Assembly (NCBI GenBank): GCA_013298415.1
Contig: JAAFHN010000192.1
Coordinates: forward strand, 1 to 5,783
Source: Comamonadaceae bacterium
GTDB taxonomy: Bacteria > Pseudomonadota > Gammaproteobacteria > Burkholderiales > Burkholderiaceae_C
DNA length: 5,783 bases
Direction of reading: 5' to 3'
Positions 1 through 4,853 of the stretch are shown here, piece after piece. The first letter of the stretch is position 1, and every line of letters starts with the position of its first letter. The notes under the pieces were generated by a model. It had not been told where the DNA came from, made no database searches, and saw nothing but the letters and a program-made list of their open reading frames with translations. Both the position numbers and the translations under genes were made by a program.

Positions 1-158
1 GTGTAGCGCGGGGCGGGCTGGGGATGCACCACGAGGCGACCTTTGTCCAGTGAAAGGCCCACGCTGGATTCGGCATCGAGTGCGAGCAGCTTGAGCAAGG
101 CGGGCGGCACGGCCAACATGACGGATCCGCCGACTCGGCGAAGTGTGGTGGTGTGCAT
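1..158 (-). CDS. AbrB/MazE-family antitoxin (ChpS/PemI-like), 3' end beyond window
   Basis: Reading the minus strand from the ATG at 158-156 gives an uninterrupted 52-residue frame that runs off the left edge. It begins MHTTTLRRVGGSVMLAVPPA, continues with a Leu-rich helix and a GLSLDKGRLVVHPQ strand pair, and ends in PRYT at the edge. This is the SpoVT/AbrB swapped-hairpin fold of MazE, ChpS and PemI antitoxins: a basic start, a G-S/N-x(4)-P-x-x-LL core, then 'GRLVV.P'. In ChpS-type antitoxins the next residues are usually RY-[TS]-LDELL, which fits the visible RYT. Family knowledge says such proteins bind DNA as dimers, repress their own operon and neutralise a MazF/PemK-type endoribonuclease encoded just downstream. 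That gene would be outside this window, so the toxin is inferred. Only the DNA-binding half is visible; the toxin-binding tail is missing. A solitary AbrB-like regulator is the main alternative. Confidence 0.8.
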   Translation of the reverse strand, partial: MHTTTLRRVGGSVMLAVPPALLKLLALDAESSVGLSLDKGRLVVHPQPAPRY

Positions 159-171
159 GGTGTTACCCAAG

Positions 172-181
172 TTAATATTAA
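172..181. promoter_or_regulatory. palindrome TTAATATTAA, candidate antitoxin operator half
   Basis: TTAATATTAA is a perfect 10-base palindrome overlapping the putative -10 box of the minus-strand antitoxin promoter. MazE/AbrB-type antitoxins autoregulate by binding palindromes in exactly this position, so an operator role is plausible. The DNA contact itself is inferred. Confidence 0.4.
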
Positions 182-204
182 ATAAAAGTATAACTTTAAC
201 TCAA
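177..204 (-). promoter_or_regulatory. putative promoter of the antitoxin gene
   Basis: On the minus strand, TTGAGT (204-199) is followed after 16 bases by TTTAAT (182-177), which matches the sigma70 -10 consensus at five of six positions. Transcription would begin about 10-15 bases before the ATG at 158. The segment is strikingly AT-rich for this genome. No strong Shine-Dalgarno is visible before the ATG. This is a pattern match only. Confidence 0.35.
185..197. promoter_or_regulatory. inverted repeat AAAGT-ATA-ACTTT, candidate antitoxin operator half
   Basis: AAAGT (185-189) and ACTTT (193-197) are perfect inverted arms around ATA. They lie in the spacer between the putative -35 and -10 boxes of the antitoxin promoter. 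The centres of this and the neighbouring palindrome are about 14-15 bases apart, so two dimers could sit side by side. The operator role is inferred from the family habit of autoregulation. Confidence 0.4.
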
Positions 205-215
205 CAGAACGCGAT

Positions 216-245
216 TTGCCTGCCCGGCGAGCGTGGCGCTACAGT
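216..245 (+). promoter_or_regulatory. possible promoter for the globin gene (leaderless model)
   Basis: TTGCCT (216-221), an 18-base spacer and TACAGT (240-245) resemble a weak sigma70 promoter, with four of six matches in each box. The expected transcription start falls on or next to the A of the ATG at 252, and no Shine-Dalgarno precedes that ATG. This would make the mRNA leaderless. Weak matches of this kind are common by chance. Confidence 0.25.
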
Positions 246-251
246 TTGGCC

Positions 252-659
252 ATGCTCCAACCCAAACCCGACGAACCCACACCCATGACCACGCCCTTCG
301 AACGCATCGGCGGCGAAGCAGCGGTGCAGGCGCTGGTGACGCGCTTTTATGACTTAATGGATTTGGAGCCGACTTACGCTCGGCTGCGTGAAGTTCACGG
401 CAGCGATTTGAGCGAGCCGCGAAAGCGGCTCTTTTGGTTTCTCTGCGGCTGGCTGGGCGGGCCGCAGCACTACACCGAGCGCTTCGGCCACCCGATGCTG
501 CGGGCGCGGCATTTGCATGTGCACATCGGCATCCAAGAGCGCGACGAGTGGCTGGCTTGCATGTTTCAAGCGATGGCGGAGACGGGCGTGGAGCCCAAAC
601 TGGCGGAGCAGTTGGAGCGCAGTTTTTTTGGCACGGCCGATTGGATGCGAAACCAGTAG
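252..659 (+). CDS. group II truncated haemoglobin (TrHbO-like)
   Basis: This encodes a 135-residue soluble haem protein of the 2-on-2 globin fold. Such proteins bind O2 and other small ligands and are linked to oxygen, NO or peroxide chemistry. Visible landmarks are PFERIGGE at the A/B start (residues 15-22), RFYDLMD with the B10 Tyr33, FWFLCGWLGGP (61-71), GHPMLRARH with the probable proximal F8 His87, ERDEWLACM with the group II-defining G8 Trp100, and a C-terminal ADWMRN. His49 appears to occupy the CD1 position where the mycobacterial trHbO has Tyr, but this rests on my hand alignment. The ATG at 252 was chosen because it suits the possible promoter. The ATG at 285 (MTTPFERIGG) would also give a complete globin, and neither has a good ribosome site. 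Its stop lies 17 bases from the convergent smr stop, with no convincing terminator between them. Confidence 0.9.
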   Translation: MLQPKPDEPTPMTTPFERIGGEAAVQALVTRFYDLMDLEPTYARLREVHGSDLSEPRKRLFWFLCGWLGGPQHYTERFGHPMLRARHLHVHIGIQERDEWLACMFQAMAETGVEPKLAEQLERSFFGTADWMRNQ

Positions 660-676
660 CCCCGCGGCTCAAGGCT

Positions 677-1348
677 TCAGCGGCTTCCCGCCAGCAACAC
701 CACCAAGGCCCCTGCCCCGCCCTCACTCGGCTTGGCTTGAACGAAGGCCAGCACTTGGGCTTTTTGCACGAGCCAGCTGTGAACTTTGTTCTTCAGCACC
801 GGCGATTTACCGGGGGAGCCCAAGCCCTTGCCATGCACCACGCGCACGCAGCGCACGCCGCGCTTTTGCGATTCGCGCACGAATTGGGCGAGTGCGGTGC
901 GGGCTTCGTCTTGCCGCAAACCATGCAAATCCAATTGCGCTTGGATCGACCAATCTCCCCGCCGCAGCTTTTTGAGCACATCCGCGCCCAAGCCGGGGCG
1001 TTTGAAGCTCAAATGCGCGTCTGTCTCCAAGAGGGTGGACACATCGAATTCATCCGACAGCGACTCTTGCATCACCCGGGCATCGTCTGCCATGCGCTGG
1101 CGTGGCACGGGCAGCGCTGGCGGCAGCGCCAGCACGCGCTTCGCGCCGCGATGCCGCTTGGGCAGCGCCTCCACTTGGCCCACGGCCTTCACAAACAGCT
1201 GGTGATCGACTTGCGACTTGGCTTTGGCCTTTTCTTCGGCGAGCGCGGCTTGGCGGGCCAGGCGAGCGCGTTCGCGCTCAGCCGCAGCGGCGGCGTCGCG
1301 CAGCTTCTTCAAGTCGGCCAATCCCTTGCCAGCAACAGCCTTCACCAC
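677..1348 (-). CDS. Smr (small MutS-related) domain protein
   Basis: This 223-residue cytoplasmic protein has three parts. Residues 10-45 are a charged, Ala/Glu/Arg-rich stretch that looks like a coiled coil. A linker follows, then a conserved segment SDEFDVSTLLETD...SFKRPGLG (98-121). The Smr domain covers about 135-220, with the hallmarks LDLHGL (139-144) and VHGKGLGS (171-178), and the late GGAGAL (210-215). Smr domains nick or bind DNA or RNA. Stand-alone proteobacterial members (YdaL/SmrA- and SmrB-like) are nuclease-like; in E. coli SmrB acts in ribosome rescue. Which role applies here cannot be read from the sequence. It is downstream of radC in the same direction. The sequence GTGGTGA holds two possible GTG starts (1348 and 1345) and the radC stop (1344-1342), so translation is probably coupled. 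The GTG at 1345 would give the classic 4-base overlap and lose only one residue. Confidence 0.9.
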   Translation of the reverse strand: MVKAVAGKGLADLKKLRDAAAAAERERARLARQAALAEEKAKAKSQVDHQLFVKAVGQVEALPKRHRGAKRVLALPPALPVPRQRMADDARVMQESLSDEFDVSTLLETDAHLSFKRPGLGADVLKKLRRGDWSIQAQLDLHGLRQDEARTALAQFVRESQKRGVRCVRVVHGKGLGSPGKSPVLKNKVHSWLVQKAQVLAFVQAKPSEGGAGALVVLLAGSR

Positions 1349-2061
1349 CCGCCCGTCTCCTGCATCGAAGCGCAGCCTTGCGGCCCGCAGATCAAGTGGT
1401 CTGCCAGGCGCACATCCAGCAAAGCCAATGCGGCTTCAAGCTTGCGGCTGAGTGCGCGATCGGCCTCACTGGCCAACAAGTCGCCCGTGGGGTGGTTGTG
1501 AACGGCGATCACCGTGGATGCGTTGCGCGCCAAGGCCCGCACAGCCACCTCTCGCGGGTACACGGTGGTTTGCGACAGCGTGCCGCGAAACAGCTGCTCC
1601 CAGCCAATCAACCTTTGATGCCCATCCAAAAACACGATGCCAAAGCATTCATAGGGCAGCGCGCCGATTTGCAATTGCACGTATTGCCGCAAGAGCCTTG
1701 GCTCACTGAACACCGGCTGCTCGGTGAGCTGCTGGGCCATGGCCCGCCGCGCCAAGCCCAGCACAGCCAAAATCTCTGCCCGCTTGGCAGGCCCCAAGCC
1801 CTTTACTTTCGCGAGCGCCGCGCTTTCGGCTTGCAACAGGCCACGCAGGCCGCCTTGGCCATCAAGCAGGCTCTGCGCCAGCGCCAACACGCCTTGGCCG
1901 GGGAGCCCGGTGCGCAACACGATGGCCAGCAGCTCGGCATCGGACAGGGCGGCCTCGCCTCGCGCCAAGATTTTTTCGCGAGGCCTTGCGTCTTCAGGTA
2001 GGGTCTTCAAGCTCACGGTTCGGTCGCAGGCTGCGCGGTCTTTAAAATTGGATTTTCCCAT
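1342..2061 (-). CDS. radC: RadC-family JAMM/MPN+ protein
   Basis: This 239-residue protein is of usual RadC length (220-240). The N-terminal UPF0758 part contains LPEDARPREKILARG (21-35) and LSDAELLAIVLRTG (39-52). A helix-hairpin-helix-like KVKGLGPAKRAEI follows at 85-97. The JAMM metalloprotease-like domain has Glu155 (WEQLF), HNHP with His188 and His190 (187-191), and Asp201. The usual HNHPSG...PS..D is here HNHPTGDLLASEAD, but all metal ligands remain. RadC was once called a DNA repair protein. That role is doubtful and its true function is unsettled. The start was set at the ATG at 2061, but family similarity begins at VSLKTLPEDARPREK, whose first codon is a GTG at 2016. The 15 extra residues lie over an AT-rich patch that looks more like promoter, so 2016 is a serious alternative. 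It is divergent from fkpB and overlaps smr. Confidence 0.93.
   Translation of the reverse strand: MGKSNFKDRAACDRTVSLKTLPEDARPREKILARGEAALSDAELLAIVLRTGLPGQGVLALAQSLLDGQGGLRGLLQAESAALAKVKGLGPAKRAEILAVLGLARRAMAQQLTEQPVFSEPRLLRQYVQLQIGALPYECFGIVFLDGHQRLIGWEQLFRGTLSQTTVYPREVAVRALARNASTVIAVHNHPTGDLLASEADRALSRKLEAALALLDVRLADHLICGPQGCASMQETGGW
2043..2048 (+). promoter_or_regulatory. possible -10 box for the fkpB-ispH-dehydratase run
   Basis: TAAAAT matches the -10 consensus at five of six positions. It sits in an AT-rich patch (2039-2058) in otherwise GC-rich DNA, about 40 bases upstream of the ATG at 2089. No good -35 is present at the correct distance (TTCGGT at 2019-2024 is poor). It overlaps the radC 5' end if radC starts at 2061, but is intergenic if radC starts at 2016. 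Confidence 0.25.
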
Positions 2062-2088
2062 CGGATGTGCGCGAGCGCTCCCGCCATC

Positions 2089-2544
2089 ATGCAAGACACT
2101 GCCGCGCGCATCGACGCCGCCTCCTTCATCACCCTGCACTATCGCCTGAGCGGCCCAGGTGGCGCTGACATCGTGAACACCTTTTCAGACAAGCCCGCCA
2201 CGCTCAGCATGGGCACCCAAGAGCTGGCCCCCGCCTTGCAGCAGCGCCTGATCGGCATGGCTGAAGGCGAAAGCGCTGTGTTTGACGTGCCGCCGGGCGA
2301 GGCTTATGGCGAGCGCCAAGGCGAGATGCAGCAATGGGTGGCGCGCAGCTTGCTGCGCACGCTCGGCGATCCGCTGGAGGAATACGGCATTGGCGACGTG
2401 GTGCAGTTCCCCACGCCCAATGGCCAAAGCAGCTATGCAGGCGTGGTGCGCGCGGCTGAGACGAGCCGCGTGCTGTTTGATTTCAACCACCCGCTTGCGG
2501 GCCAAGCCGTGCAGTTTGAAGTGAAGATCATTGGCGTGTTATGA
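2089..2544 (+). CDS. fkpB: FKBP-type peptidyl-prolyl cis-trans isomerase, SlpA/FkpB-like
   Basis: This 151-residue protein speeds cis-trans isomerisation of X-Pro bonds and may act as a folding chaperone in the cytoplasm; no signal peptide is visible. The FKBP half-domain covers residues 11-73: FITLHYRL, then DKPATLSMGTQELAPALQQRLIGMAEGE and the AYG loop (72-74). An insert-in-flap (IF) region runs from about 75 to 125. The signature DFNHPLAGQAVQFEV (131-145) is diagnostic of the SlyD/SlpA branch. It lacks the His/Cys-rich metal tail of SlyD, which favours SlpA/FkpB. The gene order fkpB-ispH is conserved widely in proteobacteria. Its TGA overlaps the ispH ATG (ATGA at 2541-2544). The ATG at 2089 has no clear ribosome site. 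An in-frame ATG at 2065 would add MCASAPAI, which does not look like family sequence. Confidence 0.92.
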   Translation: MQDTAARIDAASFITLHYRLSGPGGADIVNTFSDKPATLSMGTQELAPALQQRLIGMAEGESAVFDVPPGEAYGERQGEMQQWVARSLLRTLGDPLEEYGIGDVVQFPTPNGQSSYAGVVRAAETSRVLFDFNHPLAGQAVQFEVKIIGVL

Positions 2545-3518
2545 CCACAAACCTGAGCTTTCCCCAAGAAATCACGCTCGCCGAGCCGAGAGGCTTTTGC
2601 GCAGGCGTGGATCGCGCCATCGACATCGTGGAGCATGCGCTGGCCAAATTCGGCGCGCCGATCTATGTGCGCCACGAGATCGTTCACAACACGCATGTGG
2701 TGGAAGATTTGAAGCGCAAGGGCGCGATCTTCATTGAAGACTTGGCCGATGTGCCGCCCGGCTCTACGCTGGTGTTTTCAGCCCACGGCGTGCCCAAATC
2801 CGTGGAGCATGAGGCAGCGCGGCGCGGCTTTCAAGTGTTTGATGCCACTTGCCCGCTGGTCACCAAAGTGCATGTGGAAGTGGCCAAGCTCGCCAAAGAG
2901 GGCTACGAGTTCATCATGATTGGCCACAAGGGCCACCCCGAAGTGGAAGGCACGATGGGCCAGCTCTCAGAAGGCATTCACTTGGTGGAAGACGTGGCCG
3001 ATGTGGCGCGTGTGTCGCCACGCCAAACGGAGCGGCTGGCAGTGGTCACACAAACCACACTCAGCGTGGACGACGCTGCCGAGATTGCCGCTGCTGTGGT
3101 GGCACGCTTTCCGCTCATCAAAAAACCCAAGCAACAAGACATTTGCTACGCCACGCAAAACCGCCAAGACGCGGTGAAGCTGATGGCAGGCCAAGTGGAC
3201 ATCGTGATCGTGGTGGGCAGCCCCACCAGCTCCAACAGCAACCGCTTGCGCGAGCTGGCCGACCGCTTGGGCACCCCAGCCTACATGGTGGACGATGCCA
3301 GCGAGCTGCAGGACGCTTGGTTCGTGGGCAAGCAGCGCGTGGGCTTAACAGCAGGGGCCTCCGCGCCGGAAGTGCTGGTGAACGGCGTGATAGCGCGGCT
3401 GCGCGCACTCGGCGTGGTGAGCGTGCGCAAGATGGACGGGATTGTGGAGACGACGAAGTTTCCGCTGCCCAAAGGTCTGCGCCTGGGCGCAGTGACCGAG
3501 CAGGCTGAAGTGGCTTGA
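2541..3518 (+). CDS. ispH: 4-hydroxy-3-methylbut-2-enyl diphosphate reductase (IspH/LytB)
   Basis: This 325-residue, full-length cytoplasmic [4Fe-4S] enzyme converts HMBPP to IPP and DMAPP, the final step of the MEP isoprenoid pathway. The three cluster ligands are visible: Cys20 in RGFCAGVDRA, Cys104 in DATCPLVTKVH and Cys202 in DICYATQNRQ. Substrate-binding residues are also present: His49 (VRHEIVHNTHVV), His82 (SAHGV), His132 and Glu134-Glu136 (GHPEVEGT), Thr171-Thr173 (TQTTLS), the SSNSNRL loop (230-236) and Ser274 (AGASAPE). Nothing expected is missing. The ATG overlaps the fkpB stop by 4 bases and no Shine-Dalgarno is seen, so translation probably depends on ribosomes arriving from fkpB. 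Its own stop TGA shares a base with the next gene's ATG (TGATG at 3516-3520). Confidence 0.98.
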   Translation: MTTNLSFPQEITLAEPRGFCAGVDRAIDIVEHALAKFGAPIYVRHEIVHNTHVVEDLKRKGAIFIEDLADVPPGSTLVFSAHGVPKSVEHEAARRGFQVFDATCPLVTKVHVEVAKLAKEGYEFIMIGHKGHPEVEGTMGQLSEGIHLVEDVADVARVSPRQTERLAVVTQTTLSVDDAAEIAAAVVARFPLIKKPKQQDICYATQNRQDAVKLMAGQVDIVIVVGSPTSSNSNRLRELADRLGTPAYMVDDASELQDAWFVGKQRVGLTAGASAPEVLVNGVIARLRALGVVSVRKMDGIVETTKFPLPKGLRLGAVTEQAEVA

Positions 3519-4459
3519 TGCGCGACCAAATCGCAGCGGCGCACAAGCGCCTTTTTGCTGAACACGGCGGCTTTTTGCGTGAGACGCCGATGCTGCGCCT
3601 GCCAGGTGCAGCGCTGGGTGTGGACTGCAAAGCACTTTGGCTGAAGCTGGAGCACTTGCAGGTGAGCGGCAGTTTCAAAGCGCGCGGCATGCTGAACCGG
3701 CTCACGCAAAACACGATTGGCCCCGCAGGCGTGGTGGTGGCATCCGGCGGCAATGCGGGCATCGCCACAGCAGCAGCGGCCAAGCATTTGGGCGTGGCTT
3801 GCGAGGTGTTTCTGCCCGAAGTGTCAAGCCCCGCCAAACGCGCAAAGCTTGCCAGCCTGGGTGCGAAAGTCACGATCATTGGTGCTGTGTACGCCGATGC
3901 CTTGGCCGCTTGCTTGGAGAGGCAACGCGAAACGGGTGCGCTGCTCACGCATGCCTACGATCAAGCAGAGGTTGTGATCGGTGCAGGCACCTTGGGCGCT
4001 GAAATCGAGGCGAAAGCAGGCGTGCCAGATCATTTGCTCGTAAGCGTGGGCGGCGGCGGCCTGATTGCGGGCTTGGCCGCTTGGTTTGAAGACCGCTGCC
4101 ACATCCACGCCCTGGAACCCGCGCTTGCGCCCACCCTGCACGCCGCGCGAGCGGCAGGCCAGCCAGTGGATGTGGCCGTGAGCGGCATTGCAGCCGACGC
4201 ACTCGGCGCAAAACGCATTGGCAATATCGCCTGGGACATCACCCAGAAGCATGTGAAGCACGCGCACTTGCTGACCGACGAGGCCATTGCCCGCGCTCAG
4301 CAAACCCTGTGGCAAGACTGCCGCCTTGCCGTGGAGCCTGCAGCTGCCTTGCCGCTGGCGGCGCTTCAATCCGGCGCGGTGCAGCTTGGGCCAGACGAGA
4401 CCGTTTGCCTCGTGATTTGCGGTGGCAATGTGGATTTGCGTACGCTACATTTTCAGTAG
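3518..4459 (+). CDS. PLP-dependent threonine/serine dehydratase-like protein
   Basis: This 313-residue protein of the fold-type II PLP family (tryptophan synthase beta superfamily) is expected to deaminate threonine or serine to a 2-oxo acid plus ammonia. LRETPMLRLPG (20-30) is the usual substrate-binding start. GSFKARG holds the probable PLP lysine, Lys54. VASGGNAGIATA (75-86) corresponds to the SxGNHaqG loop of IlvA and serine racemase. SVGGGGLIAG (176-185) binds the phosphate. CGGNVDL (301-307) is the C-terminal cofactor-ring loop, where many relatives have SGGN. No ACT regulatory domain is present and the protein is short, so it resembles catabolic or racemase-like members rather than biosynthetic IlvA. 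Substrate is uncertain: serine racemase or a hydroxy-aspartate lyase cannot be excluded. The ATG at 3518 is preferred over TTG at 3515. It overlaps the ispH TGA by one base, implying co-translation. Confidence 0.88.
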   Translation: MRDQIAAAHKRLFAEHGGFLRETPMLRLPGAALGVDCKALWLKLEHLQVSGSFKARGMLNRLTQNTIGPAGVVVASGGNAGIATAAAAKHLGVACEVFLPEVSSPAKRAKLASLGAKVTIIGAVYADALAACLERQRETGALLTHAYDQAEVVIGAGTLGAEIEAKAGVPDHLLVSVGGGGLIAGLAAWFEDRCHIHALEPALAPTLHAARAAGQPVDVAVSGIAADALGAKRIGNIAWDITQKHVKHAHLLTDEAIARAQQTLWQDCRLAVEPAAALPLAALQSGAVQLGPDETVCLVICGGNVDLRTLHFQ

Positions 4460-4499
4460 CAACAAACATTGAAAACACCTGGACAGAGGAGCACTTTTA

Positions 4500-4639
4500 C
4501 CTGATTAGGACCATGCCTCAGATGCGCCAACCCGTCCGTTCGGGCAGAGCCTGTCGAAGCCCCTGGCGATGCCCAACGACCAAGCTCAGGGCGAACGGGT
4601 TTCTATTTGAGGAATGGTGCTAATCAGGCAATATTGCCA
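4500..4639. repeat. nested-palindrome repeat, unit 1 (REP/MITE-like)
   Basis: The unit has three layers. Outer inverted arms at 4500-4520 and 4608-4628 match at 19 of 21 positions (CCTGATTAGGACCATG at the left edge). Inside is an imperfect REP-like core at 4534-4600 that opens CCGTTCGGGCAGAGCCTG and closes AAGCTCAGGGCGAACGG. After the right arm comes the perfect 12-base palindrome GGCAATATTGCC (4627-4638). Bases 4501-4563 match unit 2 at 54 of 63 positions without gaps. The core resembles a palindrome family I recall as dispersed between genes in many proteobacteria. The core hairpin is followed by TTTCTATTT (4600-4608), so it may also help end the dehydratase transcript. There is no transposase gene in the window. 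Confidence 0.85.
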
Positions 4640-4640
4640 G

Positions 4641-4777
4641 CGGATTTGGATCATGCCTCAGACGTACCAACCTCTCCGTTCGGGCTGAGCCTGTCGAAGC
4701 CCCTCGCATGCCCTTCGACCAAGCTCAGGGCGAACGGAGCTCTAGCTCAGGCCTGATCCTAATCAGCCAATTTGGCA
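4641..4777. repeat. nested-palindrome repeat, unit 2 (REP/MITE-like)
   Basis: This second copy is offset by exactly 140 bases from unit 1 and nearly abuts it. Outer arms at 4641-4660 and 4747-4766 pair at 16 of 20 positions. The core at 4674-4739 has perfect 9-base ends, CTCCGTTCG and CGAACGGAG. It continues as TGAGCCTG-TCGAAG against a right arm with one extra base. The tail palindrome is GCCAA-T-TTGGC (4766-4776). Several differences from unit 1 keep the pairing intact. This copy carries the more regular core and ends about 75 bases before the next gene. Confidence 0.85.
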
Positions 4778-4804
4778 TCAAATCTGCCTCTGAACGCATC
4801 CAAA

Positions 4805-4820
4805 ACGGCTTTGTAGCCGT
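4805..4820 (+). other. 6-bp hairpin upstream of the DUF3034 gene
   Basis: ACGGCT (4805-4810) and AGCCGT (4815-4820) are perfect arms around the loop TTGT. It lies 33 bases before the ATG at 4854. No T-run follows, so it is not a standard terminator. It may be a leader hairpin or a coincidence. Confidence 0.3.
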
Positions 4821-4843
4821 ATCCCCATCACATCAATAGCCTT

Positions 4844-4847
4844 GGAG
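4844..4847 (+). promoter_or_regulatory. ribosome binding site of the DUF3034 gene
   Basis: GGAG lies six bases before the ATG at 4854. This is the only clear Shine-Dalgarno among the gene starts in this window, and it selects 4854 over the in-frame ATGs at 4863 and 4869. Confidence 0.6.
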
Positions 4848-4853
4848 TGATGG

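Larger units (their letters stand above)
4460..4853. other. 394-base intergenic region
   Basis: No convincing gene is present here on either strand. It holds a 40-base AC-rich lead-in (4460-4499), the two palindromic units, a short hairpin at 4805-4820, and the ribosome site of the DUF3034 gene. I found no sigma70 promoter with two good boxes for that gene between 4770 and 4853. TTGGCA at 4772-4777 resembles a -35, but nothing suitable lies 16-18 bases further on. Confidence 0.7.

Noticed and set aside
623..629. Run of seven T inside the globin gene as a programmed or sequencing frameshift
   Set aside because: The frame stays open with family-like residues on both sides (SFFGTADWMRN), so nothing indicates a shift.
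658..669. AGCC/GGCT hairpin between the convergent globin and smr genes as a bidirectional terminator
   Set aside because: The stem is only 4 bp with no T-run on either strand, which is too weak to call.
434..1501. Long plus-strand open frame across the globin 3' end, smr and the radC 3' end
   Set aside because: It is antisense to two clear genes (smr, radC). Its Ala/Arg/His/Gln-rich composition is typical of GC-rich shadow frames and no family is recognisable.
1102..2001. 299-residue plus-strand open frame over smr and radC
   Set aside because: It is antisense to convincing RadC and Smr coding sequence, with low-complexity Ala/Arg/Gln/Pro composition and no domain.
3118..3948. 276-residue minus-strand frame over ispH and the dehydratase
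   Set aside because: The plus strand codes for two unmistakable enzymes there. The minus frame is Ser/Arg/Pro-rich shadow sequence.
4513..4623. 36-codon frame inside repeat unit 1 (starts MPQMRQPVRSG)
   Set aside because: It is simply the palindromic repeat read in one frame, with no ribosome site at a proper distance. Such peptides from dispersed repeats are commonly mis-annotated.
4500..4777. CRISPR array
   Set aside because: There are only two long imperfect palindromic units, nearly abutting, with no short identical repeats or unique spacers.
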